Shown one piece after another: positions 48,030-62,900 of a stretch of 64,000 bases of DNA. Position 1 is the stretch's first letter; every line of letters starts with the position of its first letter. The stretch is from Parasponia andersonii (taxonomy: Eukaryota; Streptophyta; Magnoliopsida; Rosales; Cannabaceae): the NCBI GenBank assembly GCA_002914805.1, contig JXTB01000300.1:216372-280371 (forward strand), given 5' to 3'. Position numbers and translations under genes: made by a program. The notes beneath the pieces are model-generated. The model was not told where the DNA came from. It was given only the letters and a program-made list of their open reading frames with translations, and did no database searches.

Positions 48030-49350
48030 TCTAGTACATTCTAGTCTTTGTATATGAGTGTAGCCATGCGTTAACTGTATAATATCAGGAACACAAGTAT
48101 ATGAATTGATGCGTCGACTCAGAGCTGCTACCAATACATGCGTACATGGTAGACCTATCAAATCAAACCTCCTAAAACTATAAATCTTTGTCTGTAAGTT
48201 AACTTGATTGTATCTATCATCGTCCATGACATAAAACTCATAGTAGCTAAGAGGTTGAACAATCAGTATCTTTCAGCATCAATATAGTCCTCCAATTTCT
48301 TTTCAATCTTTTTTGCTAACGGTTTATTAGATTCCATTGCCAATGCTCGCCTTTCAAAGAACCAAGTTTGTAGTATACCTCAGAAACTCCGCCAAAGTTA
48401 TGATTAGATACTTCTGTGCATCCCTACTCATATCGTTAAAGCTCTCAATGTTATTACTTATCATTATATTGTAACGAACGATAGAGAAGTTTGCACGGCT
48501 CTATTTTTCAATACACATTTCTTCTAAATAATTAGCAATAGCTTGATCCTTGATCTTGATCTTCTCAAAATGATGAAGAAAGTCACTCATTCTATAGGAT
48601 TTTGCTGCCAAGAAGTATTCACTATGGCAATGATTAGTCTTGAATTTTGCATTATCCCTCCACAATTTATTTTCAGAAAAGATCTATCTACACACAACAC
48701 AAGACAATATGTTGCTCTAAAGCTCAGAATAGATGCACCCAATGACATAAAGAAATACTTGAAACATCTCATCTCATCGGTCTGTAAATGAGTATTGTCC
48801 TTGGATTAGTCATCTCCAACATATATAGGTAAGATGGTAGCTTTTGGTACGAATGATCCACTGTTCCCCTGACATACATAAGTGTTTTTTCCCTACATCT
48901 CAATGTCTTTTCATATGTCATGTTAATCTCATAGTCTTTAGAGAAATCATTGATCGATGGACATAATTAGGATACGTTGGATTTGTGTACTTTTTCTTAA
49001 TGCAATGTCTAACAACCAATGGTGCTGCTTATTTATTATCCTTATGCCTTATTGCTAATGAATATGTGTGTTCAGGCACATATCTTCGCACCTCAAATAT
49101 GTCAGACTACTCCACCTTTCTAACTCATAACCACCACATACAATTTTTGTATATAAATGTTATAAACCAACTGATTTTTGGACTTCATTGTATGCGAGTG
49201 TAGCTTCAGCTTCAAGTCTTCCTTATTCTTAAATAGTCGACCGATCAAGATTTTCACAAAATTAGAAGATCTAGCTGACAAGTTATTAGGGGAATTCTAT
49301 GACAATTCTCCCTCCGAAAACAAGGGAGCACTCCATTTTGATGCATTATC
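48030..49350 (-). pseudogene. Eroded MuDR-type (MULE) transposase
   Basis: Read on the minus strand, blocks appear in family order. First is the N-terminal MuDR domain (ILIGRLFKNKEDLKLKLHS near 49210-49260). Next come VRRYVPEHTYSLAIRHKDNK near 49040-49100 and FSKDYEINMTYEKTLRCRE with GTVDHSYQKLPSYLYMLE near 48800-48950. The catalytic core follows with KYFFMSLGAS and CVDRSFLK (48640-48770), then SRANFSIVRYNIMISNNIES near 48440-48500. The SWIM zinc-finger part is SFRRFDLIGLPCTHVLVAAL (48100-48185). The core Asp of the CVDxxFLK motif is present. Several stops and frame changes break it (at least four between 48200 and 49200), so it is inactive. Terminal inverted repeats were not located. Confidence 0.8.
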
Positions 49351-52270
49351 TACTATTTTTACTCTACGCACTCGACTACTTGAAGCCCCTAGTATTGTCC
49401 TTGGAGTTTTAAGTACTTTACTTTACTCTCCTCATTCAGGTATACTTATCTGTAATCTCTTCCTGTTCGTTGTAAGTTCCTTCTTTTCTGTTCTTAGAAT
49501 TTTAGCCCCTTAGACAATGTGATAACTTGAAGAATGAAATTAGAGGAAAGATTGTGAGGATATAGAGAGAGAAATGAGGAGATTCAACTAGATTAAAGAA
49601 GAGAAGAGAGACAGATACATTGTAAACTAATTATTAAAAGTAGAAGTGACATTTCAGATAAGTATATGTATATTTTTTAGAGTTTTATTGAAAGAAATAC
49701 ATGAGCTAAAATATACCTATTATGATGTATATTTGACCTAATTTCTCTTTGGCCGGAAAAGATAATTGGTTGGGGCTTTAAAACCATTATAAAACGAGGA
49801 CAGTTCTCGCTACTACTAATTTTATGGAAAAGAAAATAATTAAAATAAATTTATAGCTCATACGAAAACGCGGGAGTGTTCCTGCGTGTGTGCACGCTGT
49901 CTACACTTTTACTTTAATACTTATTTGGTCAGATTTTACTGACCACTATACTATAGGACTTGTAGTGTTGATGTACGTACGTCTATAAGAAGCCTGACCC
50001 AATGTTCCATTATCTACCAAGTCTTCATTCAAAAGTTAAATGACCCGAACTAAGTTGGTCTATAAGAAAAACTTAAGATGGAAAAGTCAAAAGTCAGGGG
50101 TGGGTTCCTGATGGCTAGATATATATAGTTCATGACTCAAATTCATATTTTTTTTCTTTTTTTTTTTTGGGTCACTCTTCTTTCTGTGGGTTTTTTTCAA
50201 ATTTATTATTGTTGTTTGTTTTCTTCAAAAGGTATAGAACTGCAGAACCATATTCTATGGTGGTGCATGGTGTCATGCACCTTTATTTGTTATCTTTCAT
50301 TTTTTTCATTATATATTGTTCAGTTCGTTGCAGCTGGTTATACTTGAATAAGGTGATAAATATACACTGATAATTTGCCCCCCAAAAAATAAAATAAAAT
50401 AAATAAACCATTGGAAGCCATGCATGAGAACTTTTAGAGATGAGACTTATTACTTCATGCTTTACGATCTGCTGGATGCTATTTCTTAGTGGAGTGAGTT
50501 ATGTGGGGGGGCATTTGTTGCTGGCTTAGCTACTTGATAGTGCAATTTGAGTCTCGGAATCCATGTTGATGGCATTTAGTTGTGCCAAATTGCATGCTTT
50601 TGAGTTTGGATTGAGCACCATTTATTTTATCCTTGTTCCTTCGAGAGGAGAATTTTATATATATATATATATATATCAGTGTTGCATTCATGTGGAGTGC
50701 TTTCCTAATATATGTATGTTGGCTTGTTTCTTTATAATCAGAGCTTGGATTAACATGTTTTCCTTTGTTTTCAGGAATATATCTCACATATCATGGATCA
50801 GGTATTATTAGTCTCAAAACTTGTAGTACTCGTATATTTGACTAAACAACTATTAAGAAAATTTTACGGCAAGCAGTAGTCGTTGGTTGTGGTGACTTTT
50901 TCTTAATTTTGATGTATGTAGCATTTAAGCCATTTAATCCCGCCCCACCAGTGGTTATAGTTGGTTGGGTTTTGTTGATATTGAGGGAGAACATGGCATA
51001 TGCTAACTCAAAGGGTCGTTATGTTTTGGTTATAGGAAACTTTTATCAGGTTGAGATGGCTTTGTTGTGTATCTAGCCTGCGGTGATGACCGACCTAAGC
51101 TTAATGGTCTACTCTGGAAATTTAGGATTGAACACCTCGTCAATATATGTGAATGTGATTACTTGATCCACAATCTTACACGTAAGGGTTGTTATATGTT
51201 CTAGTGGAAAAAATAATGTCAATGCAGAAGCTAGTATCACACTTGGGCATTTTACAATCAGGTCTTTTCAAATTGTCTTCTTTACTTATTTATTTATTTT
51301 TGCTAAGAAGAAGTTGTTGTGCCTCATGTTTGACTTGGTAACTTCATGATGCTTTATTGAATGATATGCTAAAGGCTCTGTTATAAGCTTCATTGCCTAA
51401 GCGTTTAGTGATCTATGTTTTTGTTCATCCTTGCCATGTTACAATGTTAAAACTAACAACTGGAAAGGAAAAGAATAAAAGGGAAAAAGCTTGTTTCTTG
51501 CTTCACTTTAGCTATTGGTAAAATTGGGACATTATATACATTGAATTTTTGAAATTCTCATCAACTTTAAACCACAATATGAGGACCACACAAGTTGGCA
51601 ATCTCTTTATTCTTGTTATGACTATGAATCCCAAGATAACAATATTAGAGAAGTCAGAATGCCAAGTAAATTCCATGATATATAAAATAAATTTCGGATG
51701 GTAATATAATATTTTGTGACAAAAGAGTATTGCTATAACAATTCCATTGTGTAAGTTAAAAGTTGAATAAACAAAATTGTAAAATGGATATACTATAATT
51801 ACCCTTTTTTCCCCTTAAGGCTTCTCGAACACAGGAAAAATAAATAAAATCAGCAGCCGGCCCCACCTAATTTCTTTTTTTTTTTTTAAAGCAAGGCCCC
51901 ACTTGGTTACCATTCCTATGTATTTTTTTTAGCTTAATAATTCCTATGTATTTACCATTTCTTTTGCAAGGATTTTGTCATAAAACCGGCTACACTGTAG
52001 TACCCATGTCTGAACTCTAAATGTGCCAAATAAATACATCAATTGCCAATTAGGAGTATAGAGCCCTACGATCCCGAAAGCCAAAGGAATATAATGATAA
52101 CTCAATTGTTGCTTTGTTACACTAACACTGGTGAAGATAAACCTAGGCAAAAATCAAGAACCTACATCTAGTGCAGATAAGTTCTTTGCTCCTCTCTCTA
52201 GACAGAATCCTGTTACGGTTGAAGAGAAGATGCAATCCCACCAGGCACCAATATTTTTAGCCAAACCAAG
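49351..52270. other. Intergenic region, no gene supported
   Basis: 49.5-50.1 kb is AT-rich. 50.1-50.9 kb is less AT-biased, with T-rich runs and splice-like junctions (ttttcag|gaatat near 50775), but no protein I recognise; it may be a non-coding transcript or a worn gene end. A TA run lies at 50655-50676. The last part, from about 51.9 kb, probably contains the 3' UTR of midasin on the minus strand. Confidence 0.35.
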
Positions 52271-55200
52271 TTACTCATTCAAATACTGCATTAACTCAAA
52301 CCACTGCGACCAACGAGAAAACGTATTTCAGACTACAGTCCACTTCCAGAAAGCAATGAAAAATAACTAAAATGGGAAATAGATTACCTGTCTTAATAAA
52401 TCAGCAAGGGTTCTGGGGAGTGCATCAGTATTTCTTAAAACAATATAGTATGGAAAAGGAAAAGAGTCCATGTACTTGGAAAATATAGGCTTTCCACGCT
52501 CCCAAGATGCAACTTCCTGAAAGCCCAAAAAGGAAGGGAAAAAAAAAAAGGAAAGCAAGATAAGAAAGAGAATTGAATAACAGAAGCTCCTTTTGCTCAA
52601 CAACATTAAATAAATGGATAATCAATCCCACATGTAATTAATTACCTTGAGATCCACAATGGAGTCTTGCGGGCTGTCAAGTATCAAAAATGCAACCAAA
52701 CGATTACTACTATTTGAAAAATGCTGGACACGGCGCTTCAACTTGTCCTGCAGAGATTAATTCGAACCATGATCAGACAAAGCAACGAATAAAAAGATTT
52801 GAAGAGTCGAGACATGGACAGCATCTGTGAAACCAGTGACCATCAGAACATTGTCAAAACAAGATACCTTCTCGTGTAACCGGCCGTCCGCAATTACTAA
52901 AACAAGCTGCTGTAGCGGATTCTGTCCTGATGGGAGTCTTGCTTGCACAACTGCTGCATCCAGCTTGTTATGTAGATACTCCAACAGATCAACAACCGGT
53001 TCATCCGCAATTGTATTTTCTTGCTTGAAAGTGAAACTAGAGATCATCTGGAAACAAGAACAACGTCAACGATAAAATAACATGTACACTATTAAACACC
53101 AGAAGGCAGTAACATTTGATATAAACCAACAGGAACTTTAGGGTTTATCACATTTTGGGCACTGACCTTGACCCCAGTCTCTCCAGTAAAGGGCTGACCG
53201 AAATCATGAAGTAGCCTGATGTTCCCCTTCTTTCCAAAACTTGCAACAGCTAGATCTCCCATTTCCAGTTGAGACATGGCACGGAAAACCACCACCAAAG
53301 ATTCAAGAGCAACACTCCCACAGTGACTCTCAGACATACTACGGGAATCATCCACTGCAATGACAACTTGATAGTCACGTTTATTTGGTCGAGTCCTTCT
53401 AAGCCATATGTTATCTCTCCGGAAATTACTTGCTATATATGGAATAACCTAGACATAAAAAGCACTTAATAATTAATACCTAGATGGAGAAAAATAAAGC
53501 AATGAGAAAACTATGGTTTAGGCTTGTAAAATTCAGGAGTTTTTCACCTTTTTCATGTTTATACGTTTGCCCGTCTTGTAATCACCTTGGAGCTTACTGG
53601 CCAGTGTTGGCTCCATAACAAGACGCAACTGCTCAGCTAGCTCCTGAGACAACCTTGTTGTGAGCAACTCGTATCTTCTCCACAAAGCAGTACTTACAAC
53701 GTCAGTGGAAGTATCCCCAAGGCCCTGTGCTTTCCCCAACTCACTGTCATTTATCGAAAGCTTACTGAGCTGATCTACACCACTGCTGAAGTAAGGCTTT
53801 CTCACAGACACTAAACCATCTGATAAGCCTCTGAACTCATCATCATCATGACCTTGAATCTCTTGGGATTCTACTTTAGGAGTTTCCTCCAATTCTGTGA
53901 GAGGCATTTTATCCTCTATCTTACTTTTGAGAAATGAAGCATTATTCTTTAGAGGGTGAGTTTGAGAATTTTCCTTCTCAGTTTCCATTTCTGTGAGATC
54001 ATCTCTATTTGTGGTTGGTTCATTTTCATTGGTCTTGTTGATATTGACATTACTGTCAATCTGCTCAGATGTTGCAAGTCCTAACGCTTGGGACGTTCCC
54101 TGTTCAGACTCGGGGACATATCCAAACTCTTCTGCATTGTCATCCTGGACCTCATCCTGTGCTTCTGTGTGATGTGCCTCAAGATCAACAAAAACCTTCA
54201 CTCTTTCTTTCCAATCCTTGTATGGATCACCATGGCTACGAGAAGGATTTGGTTGGTTTTTCTGGACTGATGATGACTCGTGCTGAGGTAATTGAGTTTG
54301 TGGTTGATCTCTAGCATCTCTCCTACTATTTGATGACTCGGATGGCATTCTATCCATCTCAGAGGTATTGCTGGATTGTAAACCTCTCAAAGGAGCTAGG
54401 CCAACATGAGTCTCATTGTTGTTTGACCAGTTCGATTCTGGCACCATATTACGTAAATCTGACTCTAGTAAATCACCCTTGAGTTGGGTTGGAAATTCTG
54501 AATTTGGCACAGCATCACCAAGAGAGTCAGAAATTCCCAGTCCAGACATTTCTCTCCTTGATCCCGTTAAATTTGTCTCAGCATTCTGTTCAAGATCCTT
54601 ACCTAGTTCATCCCCTTCAGAACTCATATCCAGTTCTCTGGTTTCTGCCTCCGCCATTGTTTCATCATTTGGACAAAGGTTGTCTTCCTCAGAGTTTCCA
54701 TAATCAGCAGATTCATCCTGCACTTCAGGATCAGCTTCTTCTATAGAATCTATACTGTCTTCTTTATCCAAGTCCATATCTTCTTTCAATTGTTGTTCCA
54801 AGTCATCAGGCTTCAGGCCTGCAGAATCTGTAAATGCTTCTTCTTTGTCCAAGTTCACATCTTCCATGTCATCTCCATCATCACAAAGATCATCCTCTTT
54901 TCCAGTCTCACCATCTGATTTATCAACTTCTTGAGGGTTGAGCTCTCCAGATTCATCAGCTGTAAGAGAAGAATCTTCCTTGGCTCTAAGCTCCCGAGAG
55001 CTTGCATCTGCATCTCTAACTGAAGGCCCAGATTCATATTTCTCAGTAGCATTGTCTGGATTTTCATCGACATCCTTATTCCACAGTTTCTCATTAACTA
55101 CCTCACTATCAGCTCCCGTTTCTCCCATTGCAGAATCTAGTTGCTCCTCCTCTCCATCTTCGCCCATATCTTCATCGGAGTCTTCACTGACATCAAATGT

Positions 55201-58200
55201 ATCAGCTTCAAAATCCTGTTCCATTTCAATACCTTTATCATTCTTTTTGGGAGCTTCACCAGAGGCATCTTGTTCTTCATTTGGCTACAGAAGCACAAAA
55301 GGAAAATGAGTAGCACTTAGCACCAACATGATTAAAGGAAGAAGCAAAACATAACAGATTTTGAAATTGATACATGTACTCCAAGTTGATTATACCTTGT
55401 TAGATGCCCCAAGAAGCTGATCTTCATCAGTTATTTGATCACTGACATCGTTCTTTCCAACACCCTCTCCCATTCCTGTTCCACTAGCATCTTGATATGA
55501 ATCACATGAAGCATTACTGTCTTGATCTTCATTGCAGATATCATACCCTTTTGAGTACAAAGAAGCCAGAACATCGGCAAGCACACAAGTCACCGCAGAA
55601 ACCTACATCACAAATACAAATTGATGTTATAAACTCATTACAAAGACAAAGATCAATAGTCACAGAAACAACTAACTAGATGTAAATGTTTGAAGTGGGA
55701 AAACATAATATGCAGGGAACATGGGAACTAACTTACTGTTTTATGCATGTCTAAATGTTCTTGCAGGAGTGCATCACCGAAATTCGACATAATGTCCAAA
55801 TACAAATGCAGATGTTCAAGTTGAACATAAACACCGTGGTATTTATACCCGAAATCAATTAGCAGTTTCTTCTGCGCACAGAACATCAGATCCATATCAG
55901 GTAATATACAAATGATTCTGAAGAAAAACAAACAAACAAACAGAAGATAAGGCAGTTAAAACTTACAGCAAAAGATATCACACTTAGAAGCTTGTTGCAC
56001 AGATGTTCATAGCTCAAATTCGTCACCAATGACTCAAATAGAAATCTCCAGGAGGAGATACTCCCAAGTATCTCATCTGCTGGAATAAATTCCATTGCCT
56101 CCTTAATATGCTCAAATGTACTTTTGATGCCCTGAAAAACTTCAGCTTCAAGTTCAGAATACATCCTTTGGCATGTGCACTCATCAGGTGTTCCGACTGA
56201 AACATTTTTTCCTTTCACTGTAGAAATGAACTCCTCTTCCACTAATCTTCCCTGAAAAAGTTTCATGAATAATGAGTTAAATTTACACCTCAATAAAGAA
56301 GACTAAATCATATCTGCCATTAAATTTACATCTCAATAAAGAAAGACTAAATCATATCTGCCAAAAACTGTAGAGAATTATGGTCTGCCAAAGTTTGTAT
56401 GATTCAGTTTCGAACAGACATTCCATACTTTAAACCGAAGCAGTGTGAAAAAAGTCCAACCCTAAGAAAGACCCAAGATACCTTCTGTAGTACTTCCTCA
56501 AAATGACCAAGTAAAGTCTTTTTAACAGAACTTCTATCCACATCCTCCTCATACAGGGCGAGATGATTTGCAAACTCCGTAAGAATGTGGAAGTTATTAG
56601 ATACCAGTTCTTCCATATGTTCTGAAATAACAAAAAGATCTGGAGAAGGAGGCAGTTTAGTAATGTCTCTATCTTGGCCGAGAAGAGTATTATCCAGCAA
56701 TTCCTGTGACAAAATTACATCAATATAAAGCAACAGCTACATGTCTAAAGTAATATGAAACGAAGGATGAGAGAAGTAAACCTTAGAATTCTTAAAATAG
56801 GGAAAGAATTTCTCGATGGAAGCGAGGATTTCATGTGATGAAGCTTTGACAGTTTCAAAAGTTTCCAAATGTGTGTTCTCAAATGTTCTCAGCAAGAGTA
56901 ACTCATCGTGTGAAATGGAACACAAACTATCAAACAGTTTCTGCAACATTTAGACAGCATTATTACCTTACACAAAGTGAAAGGTCGGCCAATTAAACAT
57001 AGAACAAGTCAATCAAGTTGAGAACTTACTTTCTGCTGCCACATGCACCTGAAGATGGCATCTTGGTTTTGAACAATACCAAACATGCTCGGAGTTCCAC
57101 TGTCAGAAGTGGTGCAGTTTGAATGCAAGTTTTTCAGAATAGAAACACATTCCTTAAATCGCTTCAAATGCTTAGCGAAAACGGAGGCAGTAGCATGCTG
57201 CTTTTGTTGTAACTCAACAAGCTGGTGGAGGAAAGAGCCCGACCTGTCAACCTAATATAAAAGAAAAAAAAAATCAACATGGACAAACTTTATACAACAA
57301 AATTTAAAAAATAATAACAAATAAAAAAAATGAACCAAAATTAAAAAAGGGGCAAAGAAAAATAACTTTTTGACAAAGACAGAAATAATGTATTCGGAAC
57401 TTAAAAGCACCTGTTCACGAGTAAAATCTTTGTGAGAGTTAAGGCAAATCTGCTGCAGAAGCAGCACAGATGCTACACTTCTGAAGTAGCTTTCAGTAGT
57501 TGCTGTCCATTCAGCAACCAACTTAATATTAGACAAACTTTCAGAATGGCTGAGAGAAGCAGCAGCATTAGAAGCTCCATATGTTGGTCCATTTTGTGCT
57601 GGCAGCAAATGCTTAAACTCATGTAAGGGCTGAAGGAACCACCAAGATTTAACTTGATCCTACACACAACCAATCGTATGAGAGAAAACAATAACATGTA
57701 TAGAATCTAAGCAACAGAAAGTTACAAACTAGAATTGTACATTTACCTCAATATATACAGGTTTATGCCTAGACAGTCCAATGCTCTCTAAAAGCTTCAG
57801 AAGTTCAGACAAGGCCCTTCTCTTCTGTTGACTCTTGTTTGCTTCTTTCCAGAGATCATCGCAGTCAACAGCGATTCTAAATATTCTCTTGAGTTTGCAA
57901 CCTACAGCATTCCATGCATCCCTGTATGAAAATGTAGTAGATTGCGAAGCTGAGCATTGTCTAATGATACCTGCAACATCTGAGTAGAGTTTAGCCCATA
58001 TAGACATTTCTGAAATAATAAAACTTGATATAAAAAATCTAATCGAAACAGTAGTGTACAACTAGAAAAAAGAAGAAAGTACATCACCTTCAGGAGGTAT
58101 ATCAGGCTTTAAGCTTTTCAAAGCATCATCTTCTTTCGCACCTTCAGGTTGTACATCAAGATTTAAACTTTTCAAAGCATCATCTGCCTTCTTTCTCCAA

Positions 58201-59931
58201 TCAGCATACCATATAAACCTTATTATAACAGATTCACCATGTAAAAGTTCAGAGCCCAATAGGAAGACTGAAATATAACAAATTACTAAAACGGATATGC
58301 AAACCTGTCATCCTCATTGAGTAGGGTCAGATCAGAAGTGGTGTTCTTCATCTCTGTATCTGTTTTCTTATAACTACTGATAAACTTTTGAACATACTCA
58401 GATTGAACTCCTTTTTTCAGTTCAGCATCTTTGTTAAGAAAAAGTATTACAGGCTGCTGCAGAAAATCCTGTACAAACAAAATAAGAGGCAAATGATTAG
58501 TATTTTCTGCACGCAATAATGTTAACTAAGCACATGGATGGTAATTACAAAATTAACTGGTACAAGATTATAGTATATGGCCACATGAAACAGTTAATTA
58601 AAAATGAAAGTATACAAACCATATGCTCAAATGCTTCACCTTAGGCAACTAAGTGAATAACAAACTTGTGAATTTGCAAGAAAAACTTAAAATTTAATGT
58701 TCATAGAAAATAGCCACATTTGAAGTTGTTACTCACATTGTACTTCTGTACGAGCTTCCTAAATTTCTGCCTTGTCCTCTTCGAATTCCCAACAGAATAA
58801 AAACTCTCTGGACGCTCCCATGAACATAATTTCAGAAGTTCCTTCAGTTCCTTCTCAATACCTTTTCGACTATCTTCAATGTGCTCCAAAGTTCTGAAGT
58901 GAAAAAATGATATCAACAAAACATGAATAATTTCCATCTCAGAGAAATTTAAAGAATTCTGGAGAGGAAAACTCACCGGGGTAAGAATTGAGCATAAAAA
59001 CCAAAAACATTGTATAGAATCTTCAGATTCTCCATGACAAGGGAACTGCATGATTTGATAATTAATAAGACTCGGGGAAAATTCCGACCCATAGAAATAT
59101 TTAAGAACTAACCAAAGCAAACCTATAACATAAAGGATTCAGGAGTAAAAATAATGTGTGTCATGGTAACAATTAAATCAGAGAAACAGCAGAGATGACT
59201 TCGGGATGTTCCTTTTTTATTCCTAAACTCGAAAAACATGACTATAATTTGAATATAGCAAAGTATTGAGATCCCACCTTGAATAAAATCTGAGGCATAG
59301 ACCAGTATGTATTTGACCAAGGAAAGCAAAAAGAAGCTGAAGGCGTCTTCTAAATTCACCGATGCTGGATGTTTGGATAAACTCGTCCAAGCTGCAGAGT
59401 ATGTTGGTTATGTAGAAACTCCATTAACAACTAGGCTATAAAACACTCGTAATACCTAAGAATCAGAATCACAGAAATAGGCACTTCAGCACATACCCTA
59501 GGACATTGTTGTTCATGCCAGAACAACTTTGCTTTAGAAGAATTGGATAAAGAGGAAACCATAACTGCAAAAATTGAGAAAAAAATTAGCAAAAGAGAAA
59601 TTAAAAAGAAACAAATTAAAAACAAGAAAATAAGATTAAAAATAAAATTTCCAGCTTCTAAATGCAAGAATCTTCAGACAACAGTTAATCAATGTTGGAG
59701 GAAAATCTAAATAGGAGTCATTCAAATTGTATTTTAAGTAAAGAGGTTGGACACACAATTCAGCATCCACCAAGATGTGCACCGGATATACATAATTTAA
59801 GCTAGTTGCTTAAAATTCTAGTTGCTTCAATAGTCTACGACTGAAGTTTTAACCATAAAGTCGAGTTATAAATCTAAAGGGAAAAAAATAAAAAAAGAAA
59901 AGAAAAAAGATCAAATCAATTTCCAAATCTC

Positions 59932-59975
<44 letters not shown>

Positions 59976-62900
59976 CTTGTTAAACATCAGTACAAGACAA
60001 AAGACAAATTTACAGTTTCTTTCTCCCCCTTGTTAAACATCAGTACGAGACAAAAGACAAATTTACAGTTCTTTCTCCCCCCACTCCATTAAACTAGCCC
60101 ATCCCAAAGAAATTAAGGAAAAGGAAAAATCCTCAAAATTGCTTCAAAATCAACAACCATAATTTAAGTCTTTCTAAATTCTCAACTATCCATAACTCAT
60201 GATCATAAAAGTTTTCAAAAGCCCCTATTATCATAGAAGCTCACAAAATTAAGACAATGATTACCTTTCCCGCGTTGATATCATACTGATGTTGCACCTC
60301 GTCAAGCAAAACGGGCCATGACTCGAACTCCATCTTATGCCAGGACACCACCAGTATAAGAATAGGCTCCAGTTGTTCTGTATGCACCCACACACAGAAA
60401 CACACAACAAAATACACAGGGTAAATAAGCACCAAAACCTACCTCTTTCCTAGTTAAAAACAAAATGAATCTATTTTAGTATCACTCTTACCAGAAAAAG
60501 AAAATTTTGAACCATTTTCTTGTAGCATCTGAATATTATTGACTAGAAATTGCAATCCAGATAGCACCTTCACAGAAGAAAGATAAAAATTAACTTAGTT
60601 CTTTGTGGTAAAGTATCAGCATCAAGTACCACACATGCAAGTACTTGTGTGGTCACACACACACATAGATTCTTTGTGGTAAAGTATCAGCATCAAGTAC
60701 CACACATGCAAGTACTTGTGTGGTCACACACACACATAGAATACTTAACCACACATGCAAGTACTCGTGTGGTCACACACACGCATAAAAAAAGTTCCAT
60801 AAAAGCCCCAAAATAAGTAGTACACCAATCAATAATTACATCTTTCTATAAATTGAGATTCTCAACAAGCAATAGAAATCTATAAAACCACCTTAGCTAG
60901 GGGTGTGGTCACTGGAATATGCAAGAGCATCTTAATCACATGTAAGATCTTCTGAAGTCCATGATGATCTTCCCATTCTTTTAAAAGGTAATAAACTCGC
61001 TGCTGAAGAGGAAAAAGTAACTTCACCATTTTCGACATCTCCAAAGCATTTGAATCCTACTCCAAAAGGAAAAAAGAAATTATAGTTACTGTACAAGTAC
61101 AACTGAAGTAGAAAATTTGTATGTCAAAATAAAATAGCAAAATTGTCAAACCTTGTAAAAGTTATATCTGAATGCTGACTTGTGAGATGTAACAAACTTC
61201 TGCTCATGCTCCAAACAAAGACGTAGCAAGTGCTCTGGAGCCAAACGGGCATCCAAATTGGACAACCATGAACCCTCTAAGCCTGAAAAACCTAAGTGTT
61301 TAAGTAAATAATAAACAGGGACAAGATAAGGAATACATGAGACAGATCAAAAGATTTTTCACCTCTAATTATCCTCGTTCCCATAGTATATGAGCCACTA
61401 AAGGAAAGAAATCGGTCTTCATCGGAGAATTGGAAAGCACCAGGCTGGATTGAAGAAATAAATGTATGATAGAAGAATGACAGATAGAGTCCACCATAAA
61501 TGCACAAAATCATCATGATTGTGATTTCCAAATAGAAAATAATTTCTTTTTTCAAGAAATCTAAGTATCCATGTAACAAACTTCCAGTACACTAACACCA
61601 TCATATGTTCACATATAATTTTGGAATACTGTTAGTAAAGGTTCTTTCTTTTTTGTTTGAACTATAACCTTGAAGTCCTTTTACTCATTCCAATATCATA
61701 CTGATTAGAATAATTACCAATATACAATAACTATAGAAAAATAAGATTCTCGACAAAAATAACGATTGCAGGATAATTTGCAGATTAGCTAATACAGTTT
61801 AATAACAAGGAACAATACAAATGCACACATACATCATCAAGATTTAAATAATCTAGAGCCAAATTTCAGAAAGAACTTACATTGATAAAAAAGCTATTTA
61901 ACCCAAATAACTTATCATGAATGTGGACAACGTTATTCATAACTGATTCCTCCAAAGGATTACAAACTTCCTCTGAATCATCATGCTCCTTACAAGCATC
62001 CTCCTGCTAAATAAAAATTTCTTCAGCATGTTTTTTTTTATATTTATAAAAAAAAATCATATTTGTTTTTTTTTTCTTTCGGAATATTCTTATTTATATA
62101 AAATAAAAAAGAAAGAAAGGAGGATGGAAACAACAAAGAGATAAATATCCTGTGTCAAAGCACAAATCAACACCGAGAATCATGCATTTTCCACAGAACA
62201 TTATATAAAAAATAAATCGGGATAAATGGGAACATTTGCCCAACCCTTACAGCATGTTGATCTTCAGACACCAGTTCCTTCCATGCCGAAAAAGATTCTT
62301 TCAACTCTGAAGAACCTCCATTTTCTACTGACCTTTCAAGAGTTGATATGTCGAGTTCAATAATACTATCAATCTTCAATGCACGAGTCCTGAACTTGTA
62401 CTGCTGAGAATCTTCTTCTCTAGATTTTGCTTGAATATTCTTCATGCGCTTCCAAAAGTCTGAAAGCTTTTCAAATGAACTCTCCAAGATCTGATTCACA
62501 ACACAGCACAAACGAATTGTCAGATTTCACAACTGTAACAGTACATTTAATATAAAGGATGAAGAAAAACTACCATAAAAGATGCAGAGTCCATCATCTG
62601 GGTATTAGATACAAAGTGTTCAATACGGAAAAGAATGTTCTGATACAGAGAAGCTTCCAGCTGTGTAGGAGAGATCTGCCATAAACAGGATAGGATTCAA
62701 TCACTGAAACTTGGAACACATGGATTTGTGCTGAAGTGAAAATTCTTAAAAAGACATACCGATTCATTAGTAGGTATGGCATCACTAGAAAAAGTAACCA
62801 ACTCTTTGAGTATGTCAATATTTGCAGCACAAAAATCTGCAGACATTTCTACTTCATAAGGTGAAAACTCAGGCAGCTCATTATTCAGGTTGATAGAAAC

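Noticed and set aside
50132-50370. Overlapping short open frames that might encode a small membrane protein
   Set aside because: They are T-rich, lack a recognisable family and overlap in two frames; low complexity explains them.
58219-58304. Short 37-nt intron in MDN1 with acceptor at 58268
   Set aside because: It breaks the frame and is too short for a plant intron. Using the acceptor at 58219-58220 gives an 86-nt intron, restores phase and reads DDRFIWYADWRKKAD.
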